Shown in pieces: positions 54,451 to 63,282 of a stretch of 63,282 bases of DNA (position 1 is the stretch's first letter; each line of letters opens with the position of its first letter). The notes beneath the pieces were generated by a model that was given only the letters and a program-made list of their open reading frames with translations, was not told the DNA's origin and did no database searches. The stretch covers positions 1 through 63,282 of the forward strand of contig CAZGOY010000016.1 in the NCBI GenBank assembly GCA_964527565.1. Direction: 5' to 3'. Source of the stretch: JAGXQV01 sp964527565. GTDB lineage: Bacteria; Pseudomonadota; Gammaproteobacteria; Burkholderiales; Sulfuricellaceae. A program made the position numbers and the translations under genes.

Positions 54451-55686
54451 TCACTCCTCTCCGTTTTCCCGCAGCATGATCAACAGTGCCGCACCCCGCG
54501 AAGCGGACTGGCTGCCCATCGGATGGCACCAGAATTCTGCGGCACCGCCGTCGGGCAGGCGGCAGGGGTGACGTCCGCTCATCCCTTGCGCCATCGATGC
54601 CAGCGCGCACTGCGCCATTTCCGCAGGCAGGGCTTCGTTTACCTGTTGCCCCACCAGGGGGGACGCCGCCATGCCGAAAAGCCGTTCCGCCTTGCGGTTG
54701 CTGACGACGATCACGCCGTCTTCGTCCACGCCGATCACGGCAAGCGGCAAGTATTGCAACATTTCCTGCGATACCCTGAGCACGCTACGGTCGTGTTCCG
54801 CCTCGCGCGTCTTTTCGTCCACCGTGGCTTCCAACGCCCGCTTGGCGGCACTGAGCGCCTCGTTGGCGTGCATCACTTCAGCGGCCAGGCGTTCGTTTTC
54901 GTGAAAGATTTCATAACGGTTGAATGCTTCGCGGATGTGCGCGCGAAAATGCGCCACCTTGCCGCTTTCATCGCGTACCGGGGCGATGATCAGCTCGTTC
55001 CAGAACATGCTGCCGTCCTTGCGGTAATTGCGCAGCACCACGCGGCAATCGCGCTGCTCGCGCGCCGCCGTACGGATCGCCGAGATGCCGTGCTGGTCGC
55101 GGTCGTCGTTTTGCAAAAAGCTGGGGTTCTTGCCCAACACTTCTTCAGCGCGGTAGCCGGTGATGCGCTCGAACGCGGGATTGACGTAGGTGATGGGATT
55201 GCTTTCCTGCAAGGCGTCGGTAATCATGAAGGCATTGAAGCTCGATTCGATGGCGCGCCCCCACAGGCGCAACTGGTCTTCCATCTGCCGCCGCCGGGTC
55301 ACGTCGCTGGCGATGCCGTCGAAACGCAAGGGCTGTCCGGCCGCGTCACGGATTACCCGCGCCCGGTCATGCAACCAGCGCACTTCGCCGTCGGGGCGGA
55401 TAATGCGGTATTCCATTTCCAGTTCGTCCTCGACCAGTAATTCGTCGAGGAAAGCCCGCACCCGCGCATAATCATCAGGATGTACCACCTCGGCCCACAA
55501 ATTGGGGTTGTCGCGGAAAGCCTGCGCCGGGTAGCCGTACACCTTGTGGGCAGCCGGGCTTTGGTAGATCACTTCGTGGCTGCCGGGCGCCACCGACCAC
55601 ACCACGTCGTCGAGCGAAGCGAGGATGCTGTCCAGCATTTCCTGGTTTTCCAGCGTGGGGCTTTCCATCCGTTCCGTCCGGTTCAT
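54451..55686 (-). CDS. Triple-PAS protein without output domain
   Basis: 411 residues. PAS 1 at about 15-135 (VVWSVAPGSHEVIYQSPAAH, then RRRQMEDQL), PAS 2 at about 140-265 (AFERITGYRAEEVLGKNPSF, then DGSMFWNELIIAPV), a coiled coil at about 265-305 and PAS 3 at about 310-405 (LPLAVIGVDEDGVIVVSNRKAERLFG). PAS 2 resembles LOV-like sequences in NYRKDGSMFWNEL but lacks the photoactive NCRFLQ cysteine motif (here NPSFLQ). No kinase, cyclase or DNA-binding domain. Its ATG overlaps the kinase stop by four bases. Probably a sensory partner of the flanking kinases. Confidence 0.88.
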   Translation of the reverse strand: MNRTERMESPTLENQEMLDSILASLDDVVWSVAPGSHEVIYQSPAAHKVYGYPAQAFRDNPNLWAEVVHPDDYARVRAFLDELLVEDELEMEYRIIRPDGEVRWLHDRARVIRDAAGQPLRFDGIASDVTRRRQMEDQLRLWGRAIESSFNAFMITDALQESNPITYVNPAFERITGYRAEEVLGKNPSFLQNDDRDQHGISAIRTAAREQRDCRVVLRNYRKDGSMFWNELIIAPVRDESGKVAHFRAHIREAFNRYEIFHENERLAAEVMHANEALSAAKRALEATVDEKTREAEHDRSVLRVSQEMLQYLPLAVIGVDEDGVIVVSNRKAERLFGMAASPLVGQQVNEALPAEMAQCALASMAQGMSGRHPCRLPDGGAAEFWCHPMGSQSASRGAALLIMLRENGEE

Positions 55687-56774
55687 GCCGGCTCCTCTTT
55701 TTCAGGCTGTTTCAGCGGCAGGCAGAGGCGAAACCGGGTTCCCTCGCCGACTTGGCTGTGCACTTCGATATGTCCGTGGTGTTTCTCGATGATGCTGTAG
55801 GCCAGCGACAAGCCCAGGCCGGTGCCCTTGCCGACCGGCTTGGTGGTGAAAAACGGGTCGAAAATGCGCTTGAGATTTTCCGGCGGGATGCCCTTGCCGT
55901 CGTCGGCGATTTCCACCCACACCTGGTCGCCTTCCGTGCCGGTGCGGACGGTGATGCGCCCGCGCTGGCCTTCCTTCATGGCGTGGGCGGCGTTGACCAG
56001 CAGGTTCATGAACACCTGATTGATCTGGTGCGGCAGGCATTCGACTGGGGGAATGTCGCCGTATTCCTTGACCACGTCGGCCTTGTACTTGATTTCGTTA
56101 TGCGCCACGTTGAGCGTGCTGTCGAGGCCGTGGTGAAGATCGGCCAGTTGCCATTCCGCCTCGTCGACATGGGAAAAGTCCTTGAGGTCCTGGACGATCC
56201 GCTTGACGCGCTGGATGCCCTCGCCGGATTCATTGAGCAGGGCGAGCACGTCTTCCTTGAGGAAATCCAGTTCCACCTTTTTTTTCACCGCAGTTATCTG
56301 CGCCAGCTTGGCCGGTTCGCACGTCGCTTCGAGCGATTCGTAAACCGCCAGCATCTCCAGCAACTGGTCGAGATAGGTGCGCAGGGTGCCGAGGTTGGAA
56401 TTGACGTAGCCGATGGGGTTGTTGATCTCGTGCGCCACGCCCGCCGCGAGCTGGCCGATGGAGGCCATTTTTTCAGATTGCAGCAGTTGGTTTTGCGCGT
56501 CCTCCAACTTTTTGATCAGCGCCCGTTGCTCTTCCTTTTCCACCGTGATGGCTTCCTCGGCCCGCCGCCGTTCAAGCAACTCCTGGCGCAGGCCGGCGTT
56601 GGTTTCGGTCAGTTCCTTCGACATCAGTTCAAGGGTGCGCTCGATCATCAGCCGGTCGGCGTCGGCGGCCTGGTAGGCTTCGTCCACCGCAGCCACGAAA
56701 GCCGCCATTTGCGGCGGTAGCGCGGCGGCTTCGCCGAGAAAGCGTTTTATCTGGCGTTCCAGCAAGCGATGCAT
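55683..56774 (-). CDS. Histidine kinase, FIST-associated type
   Basis: 363 residues, without a PAS domain. The N-terminus (MHRLLERQIKRFLG, then AADADRLMIERTLELMSKEL) is a short helical region often seen in kinases encoded beside FIST proteins. Coiled coil at about 50-98, His115 in GVAHEINNPIGY, and ATPase motifs NLLVNAAHAM, DDGKGIPPEN and GTGLGLSLA. Starts two bases after the FIST gene stop, so the FIST protein is its probable sensor. Confidence 0.92.
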   Translation of the reverse strand: MHRLLERQIKRFLGEAAALPPQMAAFVAAVDEAYQAADADRLMIERTLELMSKELTETNAGLRQELLERRRAEEAITVEKEEQRALIKKLEDAQNQLLQSEKMASIGQLAAGVAHEINNPIGYVNSNLGTLRTYLDQLLEMLAVYESLEATCEPAKLAQITAVKKKVELDFLKEDVLALLNESGEGIQRVKRIVQDLKDFSHVDEAEWQLADLHHGLDSTLNVAHNEIKYKADVVKEYGDIPPVECLPHQINQVFMNLLVNAAHAMKEGQRGRITVRTGTEGDQVWVEIADDGKGIPPENLKRIFDPFFTTKPVGKGTGLGLSLAYSIIEKHHGHIEVHSQVGEGTRFRLCLPLKQPEKEEPA

Positions 56775-56776
56775 GC

Positions 56777-57916
56777 CTACTTTTCCGAAAAAGTAGTGAT
56801 GGTCATGGTTTGGTTATGCAGCTCACATCCGGTAAGCGTTCCCTGCGGGCAAATTTCGCCATAGGAGTAGAACCCGGTCAGCGCGGTGTTCTTTCCCAGC
56901 ACCTCGCGCACGCTTTCCACTTCCTCCTCGATGCGTTGTTTCAGCACCAGCTTGCGGCCCACGCAACTGATGAGCAGGGCCAGTTCGGGTTCGCTGGAGC
57001 CGAGCATTTCGTAGCCGGCGTGCGCCGCGCCCGCCGCGCCGTCTACCAGGCGGTCGAAGTTGGCCTTCATCAGCCGCGCATAGCCGCCTTCCGGCATGTC
57101 GCCGGCGAAGGTCATGCTCTGTTCGTCCTCGTTGACCGCCAGCACCGTGCGCACCAGACTGTAGCCTTCCTCGCCGGTGCGTAGCGCCAAGGGAAAAAGC
57201 AGTGCCGTGGCCGGCAGGCCGGCGGCATGCTCGCCCAGGTATTCCTTGTACAGCGCGAGCGCGGAACGGCCGTCCAACTCGTAGAGGACGTTGCCCCTGG
57301 CGCGCGTGATGAGCCGTTCCGCGCCGAAGGAGTCCCAGCCGCCGAGGGAACCGTAGCCGACCTTGAGGCGTTCGCCGTAGAAGCCCAATGCGGCGACCAG
57401 CCCTTCCGCCGCTTCCCCGTCCGCGCAAACCAGGGTGTGCTGGAAAGCGCTGCCGTCGCCCGCCAAGCCGCCGGTCACCGCCACGCCCGGCGGCAAGTTT
57501 TCGCGCAGGCCGCGCGCCAGTTCGGTGCCGTTCACTTTCAGTCCGTCCGACAGCACCACGACATGCACCAGTTGTTCCGCCGACAGCGCATTGGCCAGGC
57601 GCTCACCGGCCTCCAGGCTGTCGGCGGCCTCGGCGATGGTGGCCTGCACCAGCTTGAGTGTAGTGTGTTCGAAGCGCACGGCGGTCACGGAAAGGGAGTC
57701 GTCGCGCACGCGGATGCCGCAAATTTCTCCCGCCGTGGAGCAACCGGCCAGCACCGCGCCGGGATAGCGCGCGCGAATCTCCACCATCCTGTCCGCGTCG
57801 CGCAACAACGCCGTGCTGCCGAAAATCAGCACCAGCGAAGCATTCCCTTCAAGCGACGTTTCTTTTTCCGTTTGCCAGCCCGAGCCAGCCGTCCAGTAGC
57901 GCTGTTCGATTTTCAT
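56777..57916 (-). CDS. FIST-domain sensory protein (FIST_N and FIST_C)
   Basis: 379 residues. FIST_N at about 25-215 (NASLVLIFGSTALL, AGCSTAGEI, VVLSDGLKVNGTELA, VTGGLAGDGSAF) and FIST_C at about 225-365 (GRSALALYKEYLG, FPLALR, LISCVGRKLVL, GFYSYGEICP). FIST domains are thought to bind small ligands, possibly amino acids, and feed signalling proteins. First gene of the block FIST, kinase, triple-PAS, PAS-kinase, with gaps of about 2 bases or 4-base overlaps throughout. Confidence 0.93.
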   Translation of the reverse strand: MKIEQRYWTAGSGWQTEKETSLEGNASLVLIFGSTALLRDADRMVEIRARYPGAVLAGCSTAGEICGIRVRDDSLSVTAVRFEHTTLKLVQATIAEAADSLEAGERLANALSAEQLVHVVVLSDGLKVNGTELARGLRENLPPGVAVTGGLAGDGSAFQHTLVCADGEAAEGLVAALGFYGERLKVGYGSLGGWDSFGAERLITRARGNVLYELDGRSALALYKEYLGEHAAGLPATALLFPLALRTGEEGYSLVRTVLAVNEDEQSMTFAGDMPEGGYARLMKANFDRLVDGAAGAAHAGYEMLGSSEPELALLISCVGRKLVLKQRIEEEVESVREVLGKNTALTGFYSYGEICPQGTLTGCELHNQTMTITTFSEK

Positions 57917-57986
57917 GATGACTCCTGTCCAAAATATTTCATAAACCCGGATTGTCCATTAGCCTGAATCGGGTGCGCCAACTCCC

Positions 57987-58074
57987 GGTGGGAGGGGGCT
58001 TGCCCCCGAGATTTTCGGGAAAACAAGCTGGGATAGTCATTCCACCCAACCCTCGGGGGCAAGCCCCCTCCCAC
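57987..58074. repeat. REP-like inverted repeat
   Basis: GGTGGGAGGGGGCTTGCCCC faces CGGGGGCAAGCCCCCTCCCA across about 45 bases. Same core as 51615-51694. It fills the 173-base gap between the FIST gene and the REC-REC gene and so divides the signalling cluster in two. Confidence 0.82.
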
Positions 58075-58089
58075 GAGGTTTGGCGGCAT

Positions 58090-59064
58090 TCATCCCAGAT
58101 TATCCATTGGAAAATTCAGTGGGCCTCCCCCCTGTTTCAATTCATCGGCGAGCCGCTGGTTTTCCAGCAGCAGGTCGCGGTGCATGATGGCCTGGGTGAC
58201 GGCGCTTCTCAAATCGTATTCGCTCCAGGGCTTGGCGATGAATGCGGAAATTTCCGAATGGTTGATCGCGTCCGTCAATATTTTCATGTCGGCATGGCCG
58301 GAAAACAGGATGCGCGCCGCGTCCGGCCGGATTTTGCGAAAGGCTTCCAGGAAGCGCAGGCCGTTCATTTCCGGCATCAGGAAATCGGCGATCACCAGGT
58401 CGTAATCCACTTCCTTCGCCAATTGCAAGGCCGCCAGCGGCGAGGTAGCGGTTTCCACGATGAAATGGAAGTCCGCTACCTGCGCGTGCTCGTGGTTGGC
58501 TTCGCGGCGCAGGGCCGCGCACAGCCCCTGAAAAGGGCTGCGGTGGGAAAGGTCGCGCACCACAGCGTTCAGCGTGTTTTGCTCGTCGTCCACTACCAGG
58601 ATCTGGTAGCGCTTTTCCGTTGCGCTTGATTTGGCCGGGTGTCCGTATTTCACGCGGTATTCTCCCGCCAGCCAGCGGTTGTCGTGCACCGCCTTGTGAA
58701 AAGCCAGCGCCTGGGAAATTGCCCCGGCCAGTTCCAGCCCGTTCCAGGGTTTACCGATGAAGCGGTAGATATGGGTGCGGTTGATGGCTTCCACCAGCGC
58801 ATGTTGATCGGTCTGTCCGCTCAGGATGATGCGGGCGGCGTCGGGCTGTATCTCGCGGAAGGCTTGCAGGAAGGCGACACCGTCCATTTCCGGCATCTTG
58901 TAATCGGAGATGACTAGGTCGAAGGCCTGTTCATGGGCCAGTTTCAGCGCCTCGGCGGGGGAAGTGCGGGTCTCGACCGCAAACTTTCCCTGGTGCGCCA
59001 TCAGTTCGCGTTTCAGTGAAGCCAGGACGTTGGCTTCGTCATCAACCAGCAGGATTTGGTTCAT
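58090..59064 (-). CDS. Double receiver (REC-REC) protein
   Basis: 324 residues. REC 1 at about 3-120 (Asp54 in ISDYKMPEMDG, Lys in IGKPW) and REC 2 at about 152-300 (Asp227 in IADFLMPEMNG, AKPW). REC 2 has an insertion between its first helix and second strand (about 172-200). A short coiled coil ends the protein; no output domain. Its ATG overlaps the HD-GYP gene stop (ATGA). Probably a phosphate relay or sink for the local kinases. Confidence 0.92.
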   Translation of the reverse strand: MNQILLVDDEANVLASLKRELMAHQGKFAVETRTSPAEALKLAHEQAFDLVISDYKMPEMDGVAFLQAFREIQPDAARIILSGQTDQHALVEAINRTHIYRFIGKPWNGLELAGAISQALAFHKAVHDNRWLAGEYRVKYGHPAKSSATEKRYQILVVDDEQNTLNAVVRDLSHRSPFQGLCAALRREANHEHAQVADFHFIVETATSPLAALQLAKEVDYDLVIADFLMPEMNGLRFLEAFRKIRPDAARILFSGHADMKILTDAINHSEISAFIAKPWSEYDLRSAVTQAIMHRDLLLENQRLADELKQGGGPLNFPMDNLG

Positions 59065-60475
59065 GGGGCGGTTTCCTCGTTAGGGTTCGGGGGGGTGGGT
59101 GGGGCGGAATGGGCAGCGGCAGGCGATTTTTCCCCCAGGATTTCCGGGCGGACGTGAATTGTGAGCTGACGCCCCTCGCTTTCCTCGAAATGGCGGATCT
59201 GCGTGATCAGCGACTCGTCCAGCACGTAATCGCGCGCCAGCAGCAGCATGCCTTCGCGGCTGACCAGGTCGCGCGTCAGTACCATGCCGGGCTTCAGCTT
59301 CGCCGGGGAAAGCTCGATTTCCGGGCCGTAGGATTCGGGCTTCTGCTCCTTGCCCATCAGGGCGACAAAAGCGTCTACTACCAGGGGGTCGTAGCGTTTT
59401 CCGCGCCCGTCGCTAATCATCTTGAACGCGCTTTCCGCGTTCAGCGTCTTGGGCAGCAGGTAGCCAGACTGGAGGGCGTCGTAGTCGTTGGCGAGCGCGA
59501 GAATGCGCGCGCCGAAAGGGATTTCCTGGCCCTTCAGGCTGGCCGGATAGCCCAGGCCGTCGAAACGCTCGTGATGGGCGCGGATCAGGCGCGCGGCATT
59601 GGCCAGTTGTTCCAATGCCATCAGCGCCGCCGCGCCCTTGGCCGGGTGTCTGACGTATTCGGCGCGTTCCTCGATGGTCAGCGTGGTGAAGGGCTTGGTC
59701 AGCAGGCGGTCGGGCAGGCCGATCTTGGCGATGTCGTGGAGCAGGCTGGCCACCACGACATCCTGTATTTCGCTGGCGGGTAGGCCCAGTTTTTTTGCCA
59801 GGTTGCGCGCCAGATCGGCGACCCGCCGCGAGTGGCCGGTCAGTGTCTTTTCGCGCAACTCCATCAGGTTGGCGAAAACCTGGATCGAAGTGAAAAAGCC
59901 CTTTTTCAGCTTTTCGTGCGCCACCGTCAGTTGATCCATGGTCCGGCGCAGTTCCTCGGTGCGCTGGCGCACCTTGTCTTCCAGGCTGGCGTTGAGCGCA
60001 TTCAGTTCGACGTTAAGACCTTTTAGTTCCTCGTTCTGGCGCAGGGTCAGCGCTTCCAGGCGCTCTTTTTCGGCCTTGAGGAGTTTGCGTTCCAGCGCGT
60101 CGCGCACGGTGAGCAGGATTTCCTCGTCGTTCCACGGCTTGGCGATGTAGCGGTAAATTTCGCCCCGGTTGATGGCGGCGATGGTGGAACTGACGTCGGC
60201 ATAGCCGGTGAGCAGGATGCGCACGGTGTCCGGGCATTTCAGGCGCACCTGTTCGAGCACTTCGGCGCCGCTCATGCCCGGCATGCGCATGTCGCACACC
60301 ACCACGTCGACGGCTTCGCTTTCCAGCAGCGCCAGCCCGGCGGCGCCGCCCTCGGCGGTGAGGATGCGGTAGCCGTGTGGCCGGAACAGGCGTTTCAGTG
60401 CGGAAAGGATGTTGCTTTCATCGTCGATGAACAACAGGGTGCGCAGTTCCGCCCCGCTAGGCCTTGGTTCCTGGC

Positions 60476-60479
<4 letters not shown>
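59061..60479 (-). CDS. REC-HD-GYP c-di-GMP phosphodiesterase
   Basis: 472 residues. REC at about 13-125 (Asp63 in VVCDMRMP), coiled coil at about 130-192, HD-GYP at about 195-370 with HD at 248-249 (LLHDIAKIG), HHE at 302-304 and GYP at 310-312. Metal ligands appear complete, so c-di-GMP hydrolysis is likely. A C-terminal extension (about 380-472) ends Pro-rich. The ATG overlaps the kinase stop. A longer frame upstream reads the kinase out of frame. Confidence 0.93.
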
Positions 60480-62173
<1,694 letters not shown>

Positions 62174-62242
62174 GGGTTTTCTCCTTATGCGCACTGCTTT
62201 GTGGGCGATGGCCAAACCTATGCCGGTGCCGGGATAGGGCAA
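62174..62242 (-). pseudogene. Remnant of a histidine-kinase ATPase domain (G2 box)
   Basis: In frame with the following kinase, the codons upstream of its ATG read PYPGTGIGLAIAHKAVRI. That is the G2 box and next helix of a HATPase_c domain, which normally lies near the C-terminus of a kinase. It is cut on both sides and differs from the three local kinases, which have GTGLGLSL. Looks like the scar of a deleted sensor kinase. Confidence 0.55.
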
Positions 62243-62254
62243 GAGGGGATGGCG

Positions 62255-62371
62255 TCATTGCCAGGGATTGAAGGTGCTTGCGCCGCAACGCCGAAAATCC
62301 GCAGTGTTGCGGGTAACAACCGTGAGTCGGTGGGCCAGCGCCGTCGCCGCGATCAGGCTGTCGATCACCGG
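62255..62371 (-). pseudogene. VapC (PIN) toxin, C-terminal remnant
   Basis: Reads PVIDSLIAATALAHRLTVVT, then RNTADFRRCGASTFNPW and a stop. These are the last 38 residues of a VapC/FitB-type PIN toxin, including the Asp of VIDSLIA and of ADF. The first 95 or so residues are missing. It begins at the last codons of the antitoxin gene. Confidence 0.82.
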
Positions 62372-62586
62372 CTGCGCGACAGGTCAAGCTCGATCCCCGA
62401 CGGCGCCATTTCACCGAGCAATTCCGCCCAAGTCTTTCGCGGTCGGGTGAGCTTCAGGTAGTCGTCGAAGCTCGGCACTACCGCCGCTTCCTTGCCGCGC
62501 AGGGTAATCAACCGTGGCTCTTGGTGGGCGTGACGAACCACCTCGCTCAAGCGGTTCTTGGCTTCCTGTAGCTGCCATGTCTGCAT
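62365..62586 (-). CDS. Phd/YefM-family antitoxin (toxin partner lost)
   Basis: 73 residues. MQTWQLQEAKNRLSEVVRHA, then EPRLITLRGKEAAVV and FDDYLKLTRP match plasmid-type Phd antitoxins. It appears intact and ends LDLSRSR-stop, overlapping the VapC remnant. Without the toxin N-terminus the module cannot be toxic, so the antitoxin would act only as a repressor or protect against related toxins. Confidence 0.85.
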   Translation of the reverse strand: MQTWQLQEAKNRLSEVVRHAHQEPRLITLRGKEAAVVPSFDDYLKLTRPRKTWAELLGEMAPSGIELDLSRSR

Positions 62587-62641
62587 GGTGGCCTCGCGAT
62601 TAACTGGACAGTCTGGCCATTGTAGGTAAACGGGGGAATAT

Positions 62642-62827
62642 ATGCCAATTCCCGATCATGAAATCAAGGAATTGATTATTCGTGCAGCAGCCACAACCGG
62701 GCAAACTGTCAGTGCCTTCCTGATTGGGGCCGCCCAAGAGCGTGCCAAGCAAGTGCTTTCCCAAAGCGAGATGCTTATGAAATGTTCGGGCCAATGGAAA
62801 ATCCGGGTTTACGGTCTTGAACCATAA
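62642..62827 (+). pseudogene. DUF1778/TacA-type antitoxin remnant
   Basis: Residues 4-45 (PDHEIKELIIRAAATTGQTV, then SAFLIGAAQERAKQVL) match the helical core of DUF1778 antitoxins. The N-terminal ribbon strand is missing and the tail (KCSGQWKIRVYGLEP) is unrelated. No GNAT-type toxin gene follows. A degraded TA locus. Confidence 0.6.
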
Positions 62828-62878
62828 GCATTGCCGCTGTAAAGTAAGGATGTAATGCAATCCTTACTGGAGAACGCC

Positions 62879-63109
62879 ATGCTCGCTATCGCCAAGATTA
62901 CGGCAAAAGGTCAAACCACCATCCCGCAGGATGTCCGGGCCGCGTTGCATGTGTCGGCCGGCGATCTGATTGCATGGGAAGTCGGCGCTGACGGTACGGC
63001 AAAGGTGCGTCGCGTGCAGCCGCTCGACCTCGATTACCTGCGTGCCGTCGAAGGGACGCTGTCCGAGTGGGCGGGTAGCGCTGACGAAGAGGCCTACCGT
63101 GAGCTTTGA
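62879..63109 (+). CDS. AbrB-fold antitoxin, PrlF-like
   Basis: 76 residues. MLAIAKITAKGQTTIPQDVR, then ALHVSAGDLIAWEV is an AbrB/PrlF swapped-hairpin domain; the tail LRAVEGTLSEWAGSADEEAYREL is typical of antitoxins paired with PemK/MazF or YhaV toxins. The ATG at 62879 is preferred to a start 24 bases earlier. It overlaps the toxin start by 11 bases. Confidence 0.85.
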   Translation: MLAIAKITAKGQTTIPQDVRAALHVSAGDLIAWEVGADGTAKVRRVQPLDLDYLRAVEGTLSEWAGSADEEAYREL

Positions 63110-63257
63110 GCGCTTTACGGTGGTACGCGTACCGTTTCCCTTCACCGACCGCAATGCCGCCAAGAACCGTCCGGCGCTGGTGCTCTCTGATGCCGCCGCC
63201 TTCAACACCCCGTCCGGCCATTCGGTGACGGTCGTTGTCAAGCTAGTTGTCGCCTAA
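63099..63257 (+). pseudogene. PemK/MazF-family toxin, truncated
   Basis: Starts at GTG inside the antitoxin end and reads FTVVRVPFPFTDRNAAKNRP, then ALVLSDAAAFN, a normal PemK/MazF N-terminus. After GHSVTVVV it ends KLVVA-stop at 52 residues, about half the family length. The next 25 bases (to 63282) do not continue the toxin in any frame, so the gene is probably interrupted by an inserted sequence beginning near 63240. Confidence 0.7.
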
Positions 63258-63282
63258 ATGGTTTCATTTAAGCTGCTTTTTT

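Noticed and set aside
55100..55160. Possible LOV photoreceptor in PAS 2 of the triple-PAS protein
   Set aside because: The region resembles LOV sequences, but the flavin-binding cysteine motif (NCRFLQ) is replaced by NPSFLQ, so blue-light chemistry is not expected.

Overview
The window looks like chromosomal DNA of a GC-rich betaproteobacterium, probably of the Nitrosomonadales type (Sulfuricella, Gallionella or Thiobacillus relatives). That assignment is inferred from gene content and order: tkt-gap-pgk-pyk-fba, argD-argF-argG, rpsP-rimM-trmD-rplS, hpnC-hpnD-hpnE, divergent pmbA/yjgA and a DUF3579 gene. The genus cannot be fixed from sequence reading alone.

Layout. 1-2.7 kb: an incomplete unknown gene, then an SDR oxidoreductase bracketed by two toxin-antitoxin (TA) modules. 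2.8-9.3 kb: glycogen phosphorylase, a Ca2+-type P-ATPase and a TerB-like protein. 9.4-14.3 kb: squalene synthesis for hopanoids (hpnCDE), hicBA and an rhlE helicase. 14.3-17.1 kb: a decayed restriction/phage-type accessory patch with one intact AlbA_2-type ATPase gene. 17.1-25.5 kb: lspA, ileS, ribF and pmbA on the minus strand, with an AAA ATPase + DUF4276 pair set between ribF and ileS; then yjgA and rpsT. 25.6-32.4 kb: arginine genes, ppnP, yajQ, a DJ-1 family gene and a second rhlE. 32.7-42.4 kb: two tRNA genes, a glycolysis/Calvin-type operon, an inositol-phosphatase-family gene, a thioredoxin-like gene and rsmE. 42.4-44.5 kb: the rpsP-rimM-trmD-rplS operon. 44.5-47.9 kb: small exported proteins and a REC-PAS-GGDEF-EAL protein. 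48.0-49.6 kb: two TA modules. 49.6-52.9 kb: a MacA/MacB-type efflux set. 53.0-62.2 kb: a dense sensory operon with three related histidine kinases, a triple-PAS protein, a FIST protein, a double receiver and a REC-HD-GYP protein. 62.2-63.3 kb: TA remnants and a TA pair whose toxin is cut short near the window end.

How the parts relate. Housekeeping blocks keep ancestral order, while small defence or TA cassettes sit exactly at their joints. In three places the cassette is bounded by direct repeats made of neighbouring gene ends or a terminator. Eight TA loci or remnants lie in 63 kb. The best candidates for under-described biology are the ATPase/DUF4276 pair inside the ribF-ileS-lspA operon, the FIST/kinase/HD-GYP cluster, which contains no DNA-binding output, and the repeat-bounded TA cassettes. 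A separate point is that trmD appears to start at an ATT codon.
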